Source: Bog-473 sp963807675 (GTDB taxonomy: Bacteria > Actinomycetota > Acidimicrobiia > Acidimicrobiales > RAAP-2). From it: a stretch of DNA of 64,000 bases. Under the pieces are notes generated by a model that searched no databases, was not told where the DNA came from, and worked only from the letters and a program-made list of their open reading frames with translations. Below, piece by piece: positions 1 to 8,906 of this stretch (the stretch's first letter is position 1; the number at the start of each line of letters is the position of its first letter). Both the position numbers and the translations under genes were made by a program. The DNA is taken from assembly GCA_963807675.1 (NCBI GenBank), contig CAWECP010000003.1, positions 62,001 through 126,000 of the forward strand. Reading direction: 5' to 3'.

Positions 1-116
1 AAGGTCTGCGCATGCTCGTCCCGGAAGGCAACATCGAGGTCGCGCTGCGGCGCCAGTCCCGCCAGGTGCAGGTTCGCGACCTCGTCCACTTGGCGACGGG
101 CACGGCGCCCGGCTAG
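1..116 (+). CDS. C-terminal end of an unidentified protein (partial)
   Basis: An open frame enters from the left edge, in the phase starting at base 3, and ends at a TAG at 114-116, giving about 37 C-terminal residues that finish in TGTAPG. Codons are GC-rich at the third position like real genes here, and the next gene is convergent 21 bases on. The fragment has no motif I recognise, so no function is proposed. Confidence 0.5.
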   Translation, partial: GLRMLVPEGNIEVALRRQSRQVQVRDLVHLATGTAPG

Positions 117-136
117 GTGCCGTTCCGGAGAGCGGA

Positions 137-919
137 TCAGAACCGCGTCGGTACCTCGTGGCGGTGCACGCGCGGCTCTCGGTAGTCGCCTTTCTTTTGC
201 CGGGACGGCAGGACGACGGGCCCTTGCTCCTCGCGTTCGTAGGGGACCAGGTCGAGGATGTGGCTGATGATGTTGAGGCGGGCCCGGCGCTTGTCATCGG
301 AGTTAGCCACGTACCAGGGCGACGTCTCGGTATCGGTGGCGGCGAACATGGCGTCGCGCGCCCTGGAGTAGTCGTACCAGCGACCGTACGACTCGATGTC
401 CATCTCCGAGAGCTTCCAGGTCTTGCGGTCGTCGTCGATGCGAGCAGTCAAGCGGCGCGTCTGCTCCTCCTGGCTGACCTCGAGCCAGTACTTGAGCAGT
501 AGCACTCCTGAGTCGACGATGGCCTGCTCAACGAAGGGAACCAGCTGGAGGAACCGGGCCGACTCCTCTTGGGTGCAAAACCCCATGACCGGCTCGACCC
601 CGGCGCGGTTGTACCAGCTTCGGTCGAATATCACGACCTCGCCTCCGGCGGGCAGGTGGGGGACGTAGCGTTGCATGTACATCTGCGAGCGTTCGCGGTC
701 GGTGGGAGCGGGGAGGGCCACGACCCGGAAGACTCGGGGGCTGACCCGCTCGGTGAGCCGCTTGATGACGCCGCCCTTCCCCGCCGTGTCCCGACCCTCG
801 AACACGATGCACACCTTGGCCTGCTCGTGCACGACCCAGCTCTGCAGGTGCACGAGGTCGACCTGCAGACGCTCGAGCTCCTCCTCGTACTCCTTGCGTC
901 GCATTTTGGGGGGTCGCAC
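137..919 (-). CDS. ppk2: Polyphosphate kinase 2 (PPK2 family)
   Basis: Cytoplasmic kinase that transfers phosphate between polyphosphate and nucleotides; the single-domain class I form normally makes NTP from NDP at the expense of polyphosphate. The 260-residue protein has a Walker A-like loop EGRDTAGKGG at residues 41-50 and a Walker B segment VVIFDRSWYNR with Asp99-Arg100. The N-terminal helix (KEYEEELERLQVDLVHLQ) is the usual PPK2 lead-in, and a lid region follows near residues 165-185. Length is close to the family norm. The start is uncertain: GTG at 919 has GGAG only a few bases upstream, and an in-frame ATG at 904 lacks a clear ribosome site. It ends convergent with the partial gene at the left edge and has a small membrane protein gene upstream on the same strand. 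Confidence 0.93.
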   Translation of the reverse strand: MRPPKMRRKEYEEELERLQVDLVHLQSWVVHEQAKVCIVFEGRDTAGKGGVIKRLTERVSPRVFRVVALPAPTDRERSQMYMQRYVPHLPAGGEVVIFDRSWYNRAGVEPVMGFCTQEESARFLQLVPFVEQAIVDSGVLLLKYWLEVSQEEQTRRLTARIDDDRKTWKLSEMDIESYGRWYDYSRARDAMFAATDTETSPWYVANSDDKRRARLNIISHILDLVPYEREEQGPVVLPSRQKKGDYREPRVHRHEVPTRF

Positions 920-931
920 CGCTCCGTCATC

Positions 932-1324
932 TCACATCACAGGTTCGGTCGCCTTGCCTCCATAGAGCGTCAGCCCGTAGATCACCGCGATGCCGAGGAA
1001 CGTGTAGACGAGTGACCACACCGGGTAGTAGGGCATCCAGAACACCGAGGAGATCGCAGCGATGGCACCGGCCACGATCCCCACCCAGCGGGCGACTTGT
1101 GAGCCGTTCATGACGGCGATCGCCGAGAGCATCAAGATGATCGCCACGGCCAGGTACACCCAGCCGTAGGTCTTGAGGCTGTGGCCGAAGACCGCTCCCT
1201 CGAGGTTCTCTGGCAAAACACCGTGATACCGGAAGGCCCAGATTGCGTCGAAGAGCCGCATGATGCCGGCCATCCCGAGCACCACGGACGAGAAGACGAT
1301 CCACCCGCGACCCGATCCATCCAT
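932..1324 (-). CDS. Small four-helix membrane protein (DUF7144-like)
   Basis: A 130-residue integral membrane protein with four hydrophobic segments, at about residues 10-30, 55-75, 80-95 and 100-120, and almost no extramembrane mass. The opening pattern of Trp-Ile-Val-Phe-Ser-Ser followed by Val-Val-Leu-Gly-Met-Ala-Gly-Ile resembles the actinobacterial DUF7144 family, whose function is unknown. ATG at 1324 is chosen because GGAGGAGG lies six bases before it; a TTG two codons earlier would overlap that site. It is 12 bases upstream of the polyphosphate kinase gene on the same strand, so the two may be cotranscribed. Confidence 0.75.
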   Translation of the reverse strand: MDGSGRGWIVFSSVVLGMAGIMRLFDAIWAFRYHGVLPENLEGAVFGHSLKTYGWVYLAVAIILMLSAIAVMNGSQVARWVGIVAGAIAAISSVFWMPYYPVWSLVYTFLGIAVIYGLTLYGGKATEPVM

Positions 1325-1387
1325 GGTCAACCTCCTCCGGTCATCCCACTCCTAGTCTGAGTGTAAGCCCTCACCACCCCGCCGAAC

Positions 1388-1900
1388 TCAGGTGACCACG
1401 GGCTCCTCCACGAACCCCGGGGGGAGGGTGCCGGTGGCGGCCTCCCAGCCCATTGCAGCGACACGGGCGCTCAGCACCTTGGTGATGCCAAGGCCTATGC
1501 CCGCTGCGGCGGCCCACAGCACGGCATCGAGCCACGAGAACCGGGCACTGGTGGGGTCGAACGGAGAAGGAGCGGCTGCGTCCTTGCGGATGGCCTGATA
1601 CCCGACTCTCATGAGCTTCCGGGCGAGCAACCCGCCCAGCATGCCGATGCCGGCGGAGACCAGCTTCCAGATCCGCTCGCGGGTCACGGGAGAAGATTCT
1701 ACCTGGTCGTCGTCTTGGTCGTGAGCGTCGCTCTCGACCCAAGACGGAAGCGCGTCCACGTCGCGCCCCTCGCCCGAGCCGCGCTCGACCAGGCTGTGGT
1801 CGACATCCTCCCGACCAGATACGTTGGCGGTGATTCCGATGTGGGAGGCCCGCGTCGTGTGCAAAGGACCACTGCCCCTAGCCGGCAAATGGTTGATCAA
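1388..1900 (-). CDS. DUF4235-like membrane protein
   Basis: The C-terminal 100 residues match the layout of the actinobacterial DUF4235 family. A Trp-Lys-Leu-Val helix with small residues leads to an Ala-Arg-Lys turn, and a second hydrophobic helix, starting at Trp-Leu-Asp-Ala-Val-Leu-Trp, ends near Gly-Trp. Function of the family is unknown. The frame is open from ATG at 1900, giving 170 residues with a long acidic N-terminus rich in Asp and Glu. A GTG at 1687, just before Thr-Arg-Glu-Arg-Ile-Trp, would give a family-sized protein of about 100 residues. Neither start has a strong ribosome site, so the first 70 residues may not be translated. Confidence 0.6.
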   Translation of the reverse strand: MINHLPARGSGPLHTTRASHIGITANVSGREDVDHSLVERGSGEGRDVDALPSWVESDAHDQDDDQVESSPVTRERIWKLVSAGIGMLGGLLARKLMRVGYQAIRKDAAAPSPFDPTSARFSWLDAVLWAAAAGIGLGITKVLSARVAAMGWEAATGTLPPGFVEEPVVT

Positions 1901-1972
1901 GCATGATCAAGGCGATGGCGTCCACGTCACCTTCGAATGTGCGGGACCGCAGTCTGGAGAGAGGCCACCGCG

Positions 1973-3571
1973 ATGAGCGCCGCACCTGACGACGCCGTTG
2001 AGGAGGAGAACAGCCCCAGTCCCCGACTAGCCCTCCTGCTGGCGGCGGCCATGTTCGTCTTGGTGATCGACACCTCGTTGATGAACGTGTCGATCTCGGC
2101 GGTCATCAAAGATCTGCATACGACGGCGAGCGGTGTGCAATCAGCGATCGCCCTCGAAGCCCTCATCTCCGCAGCCTTCATCTTGATCAACTCCAAGATG
2201 GGCGACCTGATGGGCCGCAAGCGCGCCTATGTGATCGGTCTGTTGGCCTACGCCGTCGGCGCACTGGCCATGACAGTGGCGCAGGGCCTCACCACCATCA
2301 TCATCTTCTGGGCGATCATCGGCGGGCTTGGCGCGTCCCTCCTACTTCCGGCGATGCAGTCCCTGATTCACGGCAACTTCACGGGCGCCGCTCAGAGGCG
2401 CGCATACGCACTGGTCGGGGCATCCGCTGCGATCGCAGCCGCTGTCGGACCACTCCTCGGCGGGTTCCTCACGACCTATCTATCGTGGCGTGTCGGCTTC
2501 GGCCTCGAGGTGGTCGTCATCCTCGTCGTGTTGTCCCAGATCCGACTCGTCAAGGATGTGCCCTACACGGGGTCGCGCAAGGTCGATTACGTCGGCGCAG
2601 TGCTGTCCGTGGTCGGGATGGGCGGCATCGTCCTCGGCATCCTCGTCTGGCAAGAGGGCGGTCAGTACGTCGGCCTGCTGATAGGCATCGGTGCAGTGAC
2701 GCTGGCCGCGTTCGCCTTCTGGTTGGTCCGTCGCAAGCGCAACGGGAAGCCGCCACTGATTGATCCCGACCTGTTCAAGCACTTGAACTTCCGCATCGGC
2801 ATCTCGCAGCAGATGTTCCAGCAGATCACGCTCGGCGGAGCAATGATCGCTCTTCCTCTCTTCTTGCAGATGACGCTCGAGTACAACGCCATGCAAGCTG
2901 GTCTTTCGCTCGCACCCCTTTCACTGTCCATGTTCGGCATGGCCTTGCTTGCCGGCCGCAAGGCCGGGAATCGACGCCCAGCCAACATCGTCCTGGCTGG
3001 CTTCGTGCTGAGCACCGTCGGGATGGCCGCAATCGTCCCGCTGGTGCCCAGAGTGGATTCGGGGTGGTACTTGGTGATCCCATTGCTGATCACCGGTTCG
3101 GGTCTGGGGCTCCTCGTCTCTCAGCTCAACAACTTCACCCTCGCACCGATCGCCGAAGAACGCGTCAGTGAGGCGGCCGGTGTGAACTCCGCCGCAGGCT
3201 CCTTCGGGCTGTCCTTCGGGCTTGCGTTGGCCGGAGGCATCATGCTTTGGGCCTTGGCATTGAGCTTCACCCACTTGACCACCACGAGCACCGTCATCCC
3301 GGCGACCCAGCAACAGCAGATCTCCACGTGGCTCGAGCACGACGCCGAGGTGATGAGCAATACCCAGCTGCAGGTGCAGATCGCCGACCAGCCGCAGGAC
3401 GTGCAGAAAGCGGTTCTTGCCATCAACACAAAGGCCCGGAATCGCTCCCTCCAGGTGGCGATGCTGGTTCCCGCAATCGCGTCGCTTCTCGGTCTGGCCA
3501 ACTCGTTCCGGATGCGGCGGCTTCCGGACATCGCTCCCAGCGCCGACATTGAGGGCGTCGACTTCGGTTGA
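1973..3571 (+). CDS. MFS drug-resistance exporter, 14-helix DHA2/EmrB-QacA type
   Basis: A proton-coupled multidrug exporter in the cytoplasmic membrane. The 532-residue protein has about 14 hydrophobic helices. Typical DHA2 features are visible: VLVIDTSLMNVSI in helix 1 (motif D1-like), the loop 2-3 motif GDLMGRKRAYVIG (motif A), and a Gly-rich helix 5 with ALVGASAAIAAAVGPLLGG (motif C). ATG at 1973 is preferred over an upstream ATG at 1937 because GAGAGG lies about eight bases before it and the extra 12 residues are not family-like. Substrate cannot be read from sequence. It stands alone: the upstream gene is divergent and more than 700 bases of apparently non-coding sequence follow. Confidence 0.92.
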   Translation: MSAAPDDAVEEENSPSPRLALLLAAAMFVLVIDTSLMNVSISAVIKDLHTTASGVQSAIALEALISAAFILINSKMGDLMGRKRAYVIGLLAYAVGALAMTVAQGLTTIIIFWAIIGGLGASLLLPAMQSLIHGNFTGAAQRRAYALVGASAAIAAAVGPLLGGFLTTYLSWRVGFGLEVVVILVVLSQIRLVKDVPYTGSRKVDYVGAVLSVVGMGGIVLGILVWQEGGQYVGLLIGIGAVTLAAFAFWLVRRKRNGKPPLIDPDLFKHLNFRIGISQQMFQQITLGGAMIALPLFLQMTLEYNAMQAGLSLAPLSLSMFGMALLAGRKAGNRRPANIVLAGFVLSTVGMAAIVPLVPRVDSGWYLVIPLLITGSGLGLLVSQLNNFTLAPIAEERVSEAAGVNSAAGSFGLSFGLALAGGIMLWALALSFTHLTTTSTVIPATQQQQISTWLEHDAEVMSNTQLQVQIADQPQDVQKAVLAINTKARNRSLQVAMLVPAIASLLGLANSFRMRRLPDIAPSADIEGVDFG

Positions 3572-4310
3572 GCCCCTGTACCCGAAGAGCCGCGCGGCCG
3601 CAGTGACGGGCGGACGGGGGGACCATCCGGATTAGGTCGCTCCTGGATAGACATCGGTGGCAAGCACAGCCTCCAATTGGCCGGGTCGCGCACGTGCTCT
3701 TCTGGGCTGACCGCAAGAGACTTTGCTCGCGGGGGCGCCTTTATGGCTTGACCGCCCGCTCGACGCCACTCCGATCCATCGGCCTCGCCGGACCGCATCA
3801 CGTGACAGGCAAGACGTAGCCTCGCGGGAGAGGGATGCCTTTGAGCGTGACCAATTTCGGAGCAAATGTCGGATAGATCGGTACAGAGTGTGAACTCGAC
3901 TGTGCGCGAGGGTGTGCACGGGCCCACTACCAGGCATTTTCCGCGTCTCCTGTCGGCTTGCGATTGCTTCGCGGATGGCCACCTCCAAGGGCTCTCACGA
4001 CACATCGTGAGCGTCGTTGGAGGTCCGCCGTCGCTCTCGTAGCGCTCGATGATCTCGTGTGTCTATGGAATGCGCGGCATTCGTTTCATGTCGGACGCTC
4101 TCGAAAGACGAGATGAGCTGTCGTACGGTGGGACGCACGTGCCTGCGGAGGCGTACGCCTGCCAATAGACGGTCTTGGTGCCGTCGGGTGAACACGCCGA
4201 ATCAGTCATCGAACACCACAACGGGGAGTTTGCAGTGCTATCTGGTCCGGTTCCGAGGGCGGCGCAGGGATCGATGCTGCACCCGGAAATGGCAGATCAA
4301 GGTGTAGCGA
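3572..4310. other. Intergenic region, no convincing gene
   Basis: About 740 bases separate the exporter from the SnoaL-like gene. Several open frames of 60-118 codons exist on both strands. None has a ribosome site, consistent third-position GC or a recognisable motif, and the proteins are Arg/Ser/His-rich as expected of chance frames. The stretch looks less GC-rich than its flanks. I see no RNA gene, inverted repeat or mobile-element trace. Confidence 0.5.
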
Positions 4311-4739
4311 CTAGTGGTCCGAGTTTCCCGGCGGGAGGATGTCCTCGGCCATGGGGTCCCCATGACGGAATACGACGCGCCATCGTCCATCCTCCAAGCG
4401 ATAGCCCTGGCTAGAGCGGAGCGTTCGGTGTTCTCTTTCGCCTCCCACCTCGCGGCTCATGTGCTCCAAGTCGACGGTGAACGCAAGGTCTCCTGAGACA
4501 CTCGTCAAGAGGTTCTCGACGTGGAATCCGCCAAAATTGAGGTGCTGAGAGGCCCAGGAGAGCCGTTCGCTCACGTCGTGCCACCCCTTTTGGTGTGACC
4601 CCGCCGCGCCGATGAGGACAACATCGTCGTCCTGAGACCAGAGCGACTGAAACGCACCTGTCCGTCCACTGACCTGCTCGGCCACTGCCTCCCGGCATGT
4701 GCCCACGAACGCCTGGAAATCCTTGTCCGTTGTGGCCAT
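4311..4739 (-). CDS. SnoaL-like / NTF2-fold protein
   Basis: A 142-residue protein with the size and pattern of the NTF2-like (SnoaL_3 or DUF4440) fold. An N-terminal helix is followed by LWSQDDDVVLIGAAGSHQKGW, a middle strand containing AFTVDLEHM, and the closing strand pair YRLEDGRWRVVFRHGD. Such proteins act as small isomerases, cyclases or ligand sensors; nothing here fixes the substrate. The start is secure: AAAGGAGA lies about five bases before ATG at 4739. It is the last gene of a minus-strand set with an SDR dehydrogenase and an alpha/beta hydrolase, divergent from a LysR regulator, which suggests a small catabolic or detoxification operon. Confidence 0.82.
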   Translation of the reverse strand: MATTDKDFQAFVGTCREAVAEQVSGRTGAFQSLWSQDDDVVLIGAAGSHQKGWHDVSERLSWASQHLNFGGFHVENLLTSVSGDLAFTVDLEHMSREVGGEREHRTLRSSQGYRLEDGRWRVVFRHGDPMAEDILPPGNSDH

Positions 4740-4777
4740 CGTGTCTCCTTTCGCCTTGAGGATGGTCGCCCGAGCCT

Positions 4778-5563
4778 TCAGAGACTCTGCGTCAGACCTC
4801 CGTCGATTAGATAGTTCGCTCCCGTCACATTGGAGATCCGGGTACTGGCCAAGAACACGATGAGGTCAGCAACCTCCTCCGGCGTGGTGAAGCGCCCCGT
4901 AGCCGTGTCCTTGACAGCCTCATGAGCGACGTCGTTTGGATTGGCGCCTTGGGCGGCCGAGACGGATGCGGCCACTCCATGATCGCCGAGCCACAGCTCG
5001 GTCGAGACAGGACCTGCGCTCACGGCGTTCACTCGGATGCCGTGTGGTCCGACCTCCTTGGACAACGCCTTCGAGAAGTTGGCGAGGGCTGCCTTTGCCG
5101 CGCTGTAGTCGATGACGAGGGGGTCCGGGAGGCTGGCGTTGATCGAGGCGTTGTTGACGATGCTCCCACTACCCCGGGCGATCATGTGCGGCAGGACAGC
5201 CCGCGTCGTCCTCACTGCAGCCATGAAGGTCAGCGCCATGGTGGTCGCCCACTGCTCATCTGTCACGGAGAGGAATCCGTCCAGGCGAGGAGTGACCGCC
5301 CCTGCGTTGTTGATGAGGATGTCGATGGGTCCACCGCTTAGGGCCGACTCCACCAGCTGTGCTGGACCCCCGTTCTCCGAGAGATCCACCTCGATGTGGA
5401 GAACCTGGTTGTCCTCGCGCAGGACGTCCAGCTCTGCAGAAGACCGACGCGATGCCGCGATTACGGCCACCCCCTCAGTCACCAGTCGCCGCGTCACGGC
5501 GAGCCCGATTCCTTTGCTGGCACCGGTCACAAGGGCACGCTTTCCCTCAAGGCCAAGATCCAT
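4778..5563 (-). CDS. SDR-family NAD(P)-dependent oxidoreductase
   Basis: Cytoplasmic short-chain dehydrogenase/reductase of 261 residues, the classical family length. The cofactor motif TGASKGIG follows a short first strand near residues 13-20. NNAG follows strand 4, the catalytic Ser lies in NNASINAS, the catalytic Tyr-Lys pair is in IDYSAAKAAL, and the C-terminus has the usual NYLIDGG. An ordinary active enzyme is expected; the alcohol or ketone substrate is unknown. GAGGAGG lies five bases before ATG at 5563. It sits between the alpha/beta hydrolase (40 bases upstream) and the SnoaL-like gene (38 bases downstream), all on the minus strand. Confidence 0.93.
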   Translation of the reverse strand: MDLGLEGKRALVTGASKGIGLAVTRRLVTEGVAVIAASRRSSAELDVLREDNQVLHIEVDLSENGGPAQLVESALSGGPIDILINNAGAVTPRLDGFLSVTDEQWATTMALTFMAAVRTTRAVLPHMIARGSGSIVNNASINASLPDPLVIDYSAAKAALANFSKALSKEVGPHGIRVNAVSAGPVSTELWLGDHGVAASVSAAQGANPNDVAHEAVKDTATGRFTTPEEVADLIVFLASTRISNVTGANYLIDGGLTQSL

Positions 5564-5603
5564 GATGCCTCCTCAGCAGCGTACGAAGACGAGACCTGTT
5601 GCT

Positions 5604-6401
5604 TCAGACGCCATTGGTCCTGAGCCAGTCGAGGACGGCGTTGGCCACGTCCTTCCAACCCTCGTCGATGGTCAAGGAGTGGCCCCGTCCCTCGAACTGC
5701 TCAAGCTCGGTGACGGCACTGGAGTCGCGGTACTGCTTCAGGGTGGAACGGGTGACCTTGTCGGGCACCGTGTGATCCTCGGTGCCCGAGATGAGCAGCA
5801 GAGGTCCTCGCCCTTCGTTTTGCGTGTCGACCTTTGCCGGAGAATGCAACGAAAAGTTGGCGACCGCCGCCTCGAACAACGGCCTGGCTGGAGACGGGAT
5901 CGTCCAGCGACCGAACAGCGCGTCGGATTCCTCCTGGCTGAGCGCGTTTCCGAAGCCGAAGCGAAACTCCTTACTCGTCAGAGAAAGGGCCTTATGACGG
6001 TTGGCGGGATTGCCCAGAGCCGGCAAGCCGGCGCGTAGTTGGGCGAGCGGGAGAGGCAAGACACCCTTGATCTGCGCGGGATCGATCGCCACAGCCGCGA
6101 CACCGTAGCCCTCCCCGAGAAGCTTTTCGGCGATCAGACCACCGAAGGAGTGGCCGACGATCACCGGGGGGGCGTCGAGGGCATCGATGATCTGGCCCAT
6201 GTGGGTGGCGATGTCGTCAATGCCGACGTTCGCCACCAGTTCGGGATGCTCCCTGGCCTCCGCCACCGTCGCAGGCTCGTTCGGCCACCCCGGTGCCACA
6301 GGTTCGTAGCCGGCATCACGGAACAGGTCGAGCCAAGGTGACCAACTGGTCGCGTGCAACCAGAGTCCGTGGATGAAGACGGCTCGTTTGTCTCCGGCCA
6401 T
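5604..6401 (-). CDS. Alpha/beta hydrolase
   Basis: A 265-residue serine hydrolase of the alpha/beta fold. The oxyanion segment is VFIHGLWLHATSW near the start, the nucleophile elbow is GHSFGG, and the terminal catalytic His is likely in FEGRGHSLTID with the acid in SGTEDHTVP. No signal peptide, so a cytoplasmic esterase, lactonase or similar is likely. ATG at 6401 is chosen over a longer frame because AAAGGA sits about six bases before it and the protein then starts directly at the first strand. It heads the minus-strand operon with SDR and SnoaL-like genes and is divergent from a LysR gene 171 bases away, the usual arrangement for a LysR regulator and its target. Confidence 0.92.
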   Translation of the reverse strand: MAGDKRAVFIHGLWLHATSWSPWLDLFRDAGYEPVAPGWPNEPATVAEAREHPELVANVGIDDIATHMGQIIDALDAPPVIVGHSFGGLIAEKLLGEGYGVAAVAIDPAQIKGVLPLPLAQLRAGLPALGNPANRHKALSLTSKEFRFGFGNALSQEESDALFGRWTIPSPARPLFEAAVANFSLHSPAKVDTQNEGRGPLLLISGTEDHTVPDKVTRSTLKQYRDSSAVTELEQFEGRGHSLTIDEGWKDVANAVLDWLRTNGV

Positions 6402-6463
6402 GGCAGGTCCTTTCGTCGGGGTCCCCACAACACAATGCCCTTTTCGAGCAGATGTCCAAGACC

Positions 6464-6482
6464 TATTCGACCTGGATCGATA
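6464..6482. promoter_or_regulatory. Possible LysR binding site between divergent genes
   Basis: In the 171-base gap between the hydrolase operon and the LysR gene there is an imperfect dyad with TCGA half-sites at 6467-6470 and 6477-6480, flanked by TAT and ATA. LysR proteins bind interrupted dyads of the T-N11-A kind in such divergent gaps. The match is short and could be chance. Confidence 0.25.
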
Positions 6483-6572
6483 ACCCTTCGGGCATGATTG
6501 AAGTGGAAAGTACCGACTACGATCCGGAGGACATCCCCGGTCCTGCAACCGGGCGTGCCCTGGGGGCTAAGC

Positions 6573-7574
6573 ATGGACCTCGACCTGCGCCTCGTGCGCT
6601 ACTTCGTAGCGGTGGCCGATGAGCTTCACTTCGGCCGAGCGGCGAACAAGCTCCACGTCAGCCAGCCGGCATTGTCAAAGCAGATCCGCAAGCTCGAGGA
6701 TCAGCTGGGCGCGCGTCTCTTTGTGCGCGACAGTCGTCATGTTGCCCTCACGGTCCGGGGCGAAGACTTCTACCGCGACGCACGGGAGTTGCTTACCCTC
6801 GCCGACAGAATGCAGCAACGACCGGAGGGAAACCGGGTACGGATCGCCCACATCTTCGAACTTGCGACCAGTCGCGACGTCGCCGACGCGTATTCGAAAG
6901 CCCGCCCGGACGTGACGATCATCGAACATGCCATGGATAGCGTGGCCCAGCTCGACGCGCTCCTCGAGAATCGCCTCGATGTAGCCATCCTCCGTGTCAC
7001 ACCGCAGATGCTCCAAGACCACCCCAAGGGTTGGTCCCATACACTTCTCCGGCTCGAGCCAATGCGCCTGGTGGGCCGCAGGGGTGACTCCCCCCGGTCG
7101 ACCGCATCGTTGTTCGATCGACCGATCGAGGTGCTGGGGGATCCTCCGGACTCCGGGCTACACGAGGCTTACGCCGACTTCTTGACCGCGCTCGAAAAGA
7201 CTTTGGGCTTGTCCATGCGGTGGCTCGGAACTCCAGGGGCCTTCAGCCATTGCCTTGCGGTGATTGAACGCGCAACCGTACAGGCGTTCTCCCTCGAATT
7301 CGACAGCTACGCCGTGCGCTACGCAGCCGAGGGTCTGCCGGTGTTCCGACCTCAGGAGATGTCGCCGCACTATCCCTGGTCGATTGCCTGGCGCGACGGC
7401 CGAATTCCTCAGGCTACGGCTGATTTTCTGGAGATTGCCCAGAACACGGGGACCGCACGTGCCTGGCGCGACTTCGACAGCGCCGCGGAAGGTCCCCCGT
7501 GGTTGCCCCCCGATGACCCGGTGGCGCTCGAGCTGGGGGTCCAGCCGCTGACGGATGAGGTCAAGAGTCAATAG
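6573..7574 (+). CDS. LysR-family transcriptional regulator
   Basis: A 333-residue LysR regulator. Residues 1-60 form the winged helix-turn-helix: LRLVRYFVAVADELHFGRAA, then KLHVSQPALSKQIRKLEDQLG, then LFVRDSRHVALT. This is followed by a linker helix and a two-lobed effector domain to the C-terminus. ATG at 6573 is used because the HTH begins immediately after it; an upstream ATG at 6498 would add an unlikely 25 residues. It is divergent from the hydrolase-SDR-SnoaL operon, which is its most likely target, and it probably also controls itself. The effector cannot be predicted. Confidence 0.93.
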   Translation: MDLDLRLVRYFVAVADELHFGRAANKLHVSQPALSKQIRKLEDQLGARLFVRDSRHVALTVRGEDFYRDARELLTLADRMQQRPEGNRVRIAHIFELATSRDVADAYSKARPDVTIIEHAMDSVAQLDALLENRLDVAILRVTPQMLQDHPKGWSHTLLRLEPMRLVGRRGDSPRSTASLFDRPIEVLGDPPDSGLHEAYADFLTALEKTLGLSMRWLGTPGAFSHCLAVIERATVQAFSLEFDSYAVRYAAEGLPVFRPQEMSPHYPWSIAWRDGRIPQATADFLEIAQNTGTARAWRDFDSAAEGPPWLPPDDPVALELGVQPLTDEVKSQ

Positions 7575-7702
7575 TCAACGCCTGGTGTTGCTTCGAACAT
7601 CCTTGACAGGACGTGTGCATCTATTTCGCAGTTGAGCTGGGGCTGTCAGTTTGGCGTCCGGAAGCTGGTGCCATCTCCTACCGAGTGCGATGATGTTGAC
7701 TC

Positions 7703-8788
7703 GTGACGACATCCGAATCGATCGAGAAACCGTCCCCTCGAGTCCCCAAACAGGAGCAGGTGGATGCCTCGCCAGACATCGTCCAGGTGGCGCCTGGCAT
7801 CCTGCGCCTGCAGCTGCCCATCGATTTCACCGGCCTGGGCCACGTCAATACGTACGCCCTCGAGGATGACGCGGGTTTCACACTGGTCGATCCAGGCCTC
7901 CCGGGCGAAGAGTCGTGGAGGGCGCTGCGGGGCCGCATGGATGCGGCGGGCATCCCCTTGGAACGGGTCCACACCATCGTCGTCACACATTCGCACCCCG
8001 ACCACTTCGGTGGCGCGGGGTTGTTGGCTCAGGAGAGCGGGGGTGCCATTGTGGCGTCCGACCGCTTCCGAACCTTCTTCGATCCCGCTGACATCGACGA
8101 TCGCGAGCTCGAGGCGGCCGACGACATCGATCCGGACCAGAGCCCCATCCCCAGTATCCGCATCGAACGGCCCGCACCTTGGGGCGGGTCCACCGTCGGC
8201 CCACCACCCGAAGCGCGAGCGAAAATGCTCGCCCACCAGGCCGATTTCTTCAAGTGGTTCAAGCCACCCCGCCCATCGCGGCGCGTCGCGGATTGTGACC
8301 ACCTCACGTTGGGCGGCCGGGACTGGGTCGGCCTCTTCACCCCGGGGCACACCGACGACCATCTCTGTCTCTACGACGAGGAGGGCGGGGTGTTGCTGTG
8401 CGGCGACCAAGTGTTGCCCACCATCACGCCACACATTTCAGGGCTGATCGCAGGTGACCCGCTCCTCATGTACATCGAGTCACTTGACCGATTGTCCGCC
8501 CTACCCCATGTGTCGGTCGTCCTCCCGGCACACGGCCAACCTTTTTTCGACCTTCCCGGTCGAGCCGAAGAGATCAAGCGTCACCACGACGAACGCTTGG
8601 ACCGGTTGCTCGAGATCTGTGACGCCGCTGGCTGGGGCAGCGTCGTCGACCTCTCACACGAGCTGTTCGCCCCGCGGTCATGGGGCTCTATGGCCGAGGC
8701 CGAGACGTTCGCCCACCTGGAGCGCCTGCGGGTGACGGGCGCCGTGCAGCGCCGCGAAGAGGCCGGCATCTTGCTCTACCACTGTTGA
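7703..8788 (+). CDS. MBL-fold metallo-hydrolase
   Basis: A 361-residue metallo-beta-lactamase-fold hydrolase. The metal-binding motif THSHPDHFGG is at about residues 95-104, a second His lies in FTPGHTDDH, the bridging Asp in LLCGDQVLP, and a last His in VLPAHGQPF. The residues after about 280 form a C-terminal helical domain, as in lactonase- or LACTB2-like members. These enzymes hydrolyse thioesters, lactones or glyoxalase-type substrates; the exact one is not evident. The start is a GTG at 7703 with no strong ribosome site. It follows the LysR gene by 128 bases on the same strand and is convergent with the next exporter. Confidence 0.9.
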   Translation: MTTSESIEKPSPRVPKQEQVDASPDIVQVAPGILRLQLPIDFTGLGHVNTYALEDDAGFTLVDPGLPGEESWRALRGRMDAAGIPLERVHTIVVTHSHPDHFGGAGLLAQESGGAIVASDRFRTFFDPADIDDRELEAADDIDPDQSPIPSIRIERPAPWGGSTVGPPPEARAKMLAHQADFFKWFKPPRPSRRVADCDHLTLGGRDWVGLFTPGHTDDHLCLYDEEGGVLLCGDQVLPTITPHISGLIAGDPLLMYIESLDRLSALPHVSVVLPAHGQPFFDLPGRAEEIKRHHDERLDRLLEICDAAGWGSVVDLSHELFAPRSWGSMAEAETFAHLERLRVTGAVQRREEAGILLYHC

Positions 8789-8906
8789 CGGTCTTGCCAA
8801 CTGAAAGTTCAGGGCTCGTCCACTCGGTGATCGTCGGCGGCGCGCCAAGAGCTCCAATTGCCGATCGTCGCGCAAGGGCTACGAATGGAAGTCAAGGTGG
8901 AGGGCT

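Noticed and set aside
3632..3988. 118-codon minus-strand frame in the 3.6-4.3 kb gap
   Set aside because: Arg/Ser/His-rich product, no ribosome site, no motif; a chance frame.
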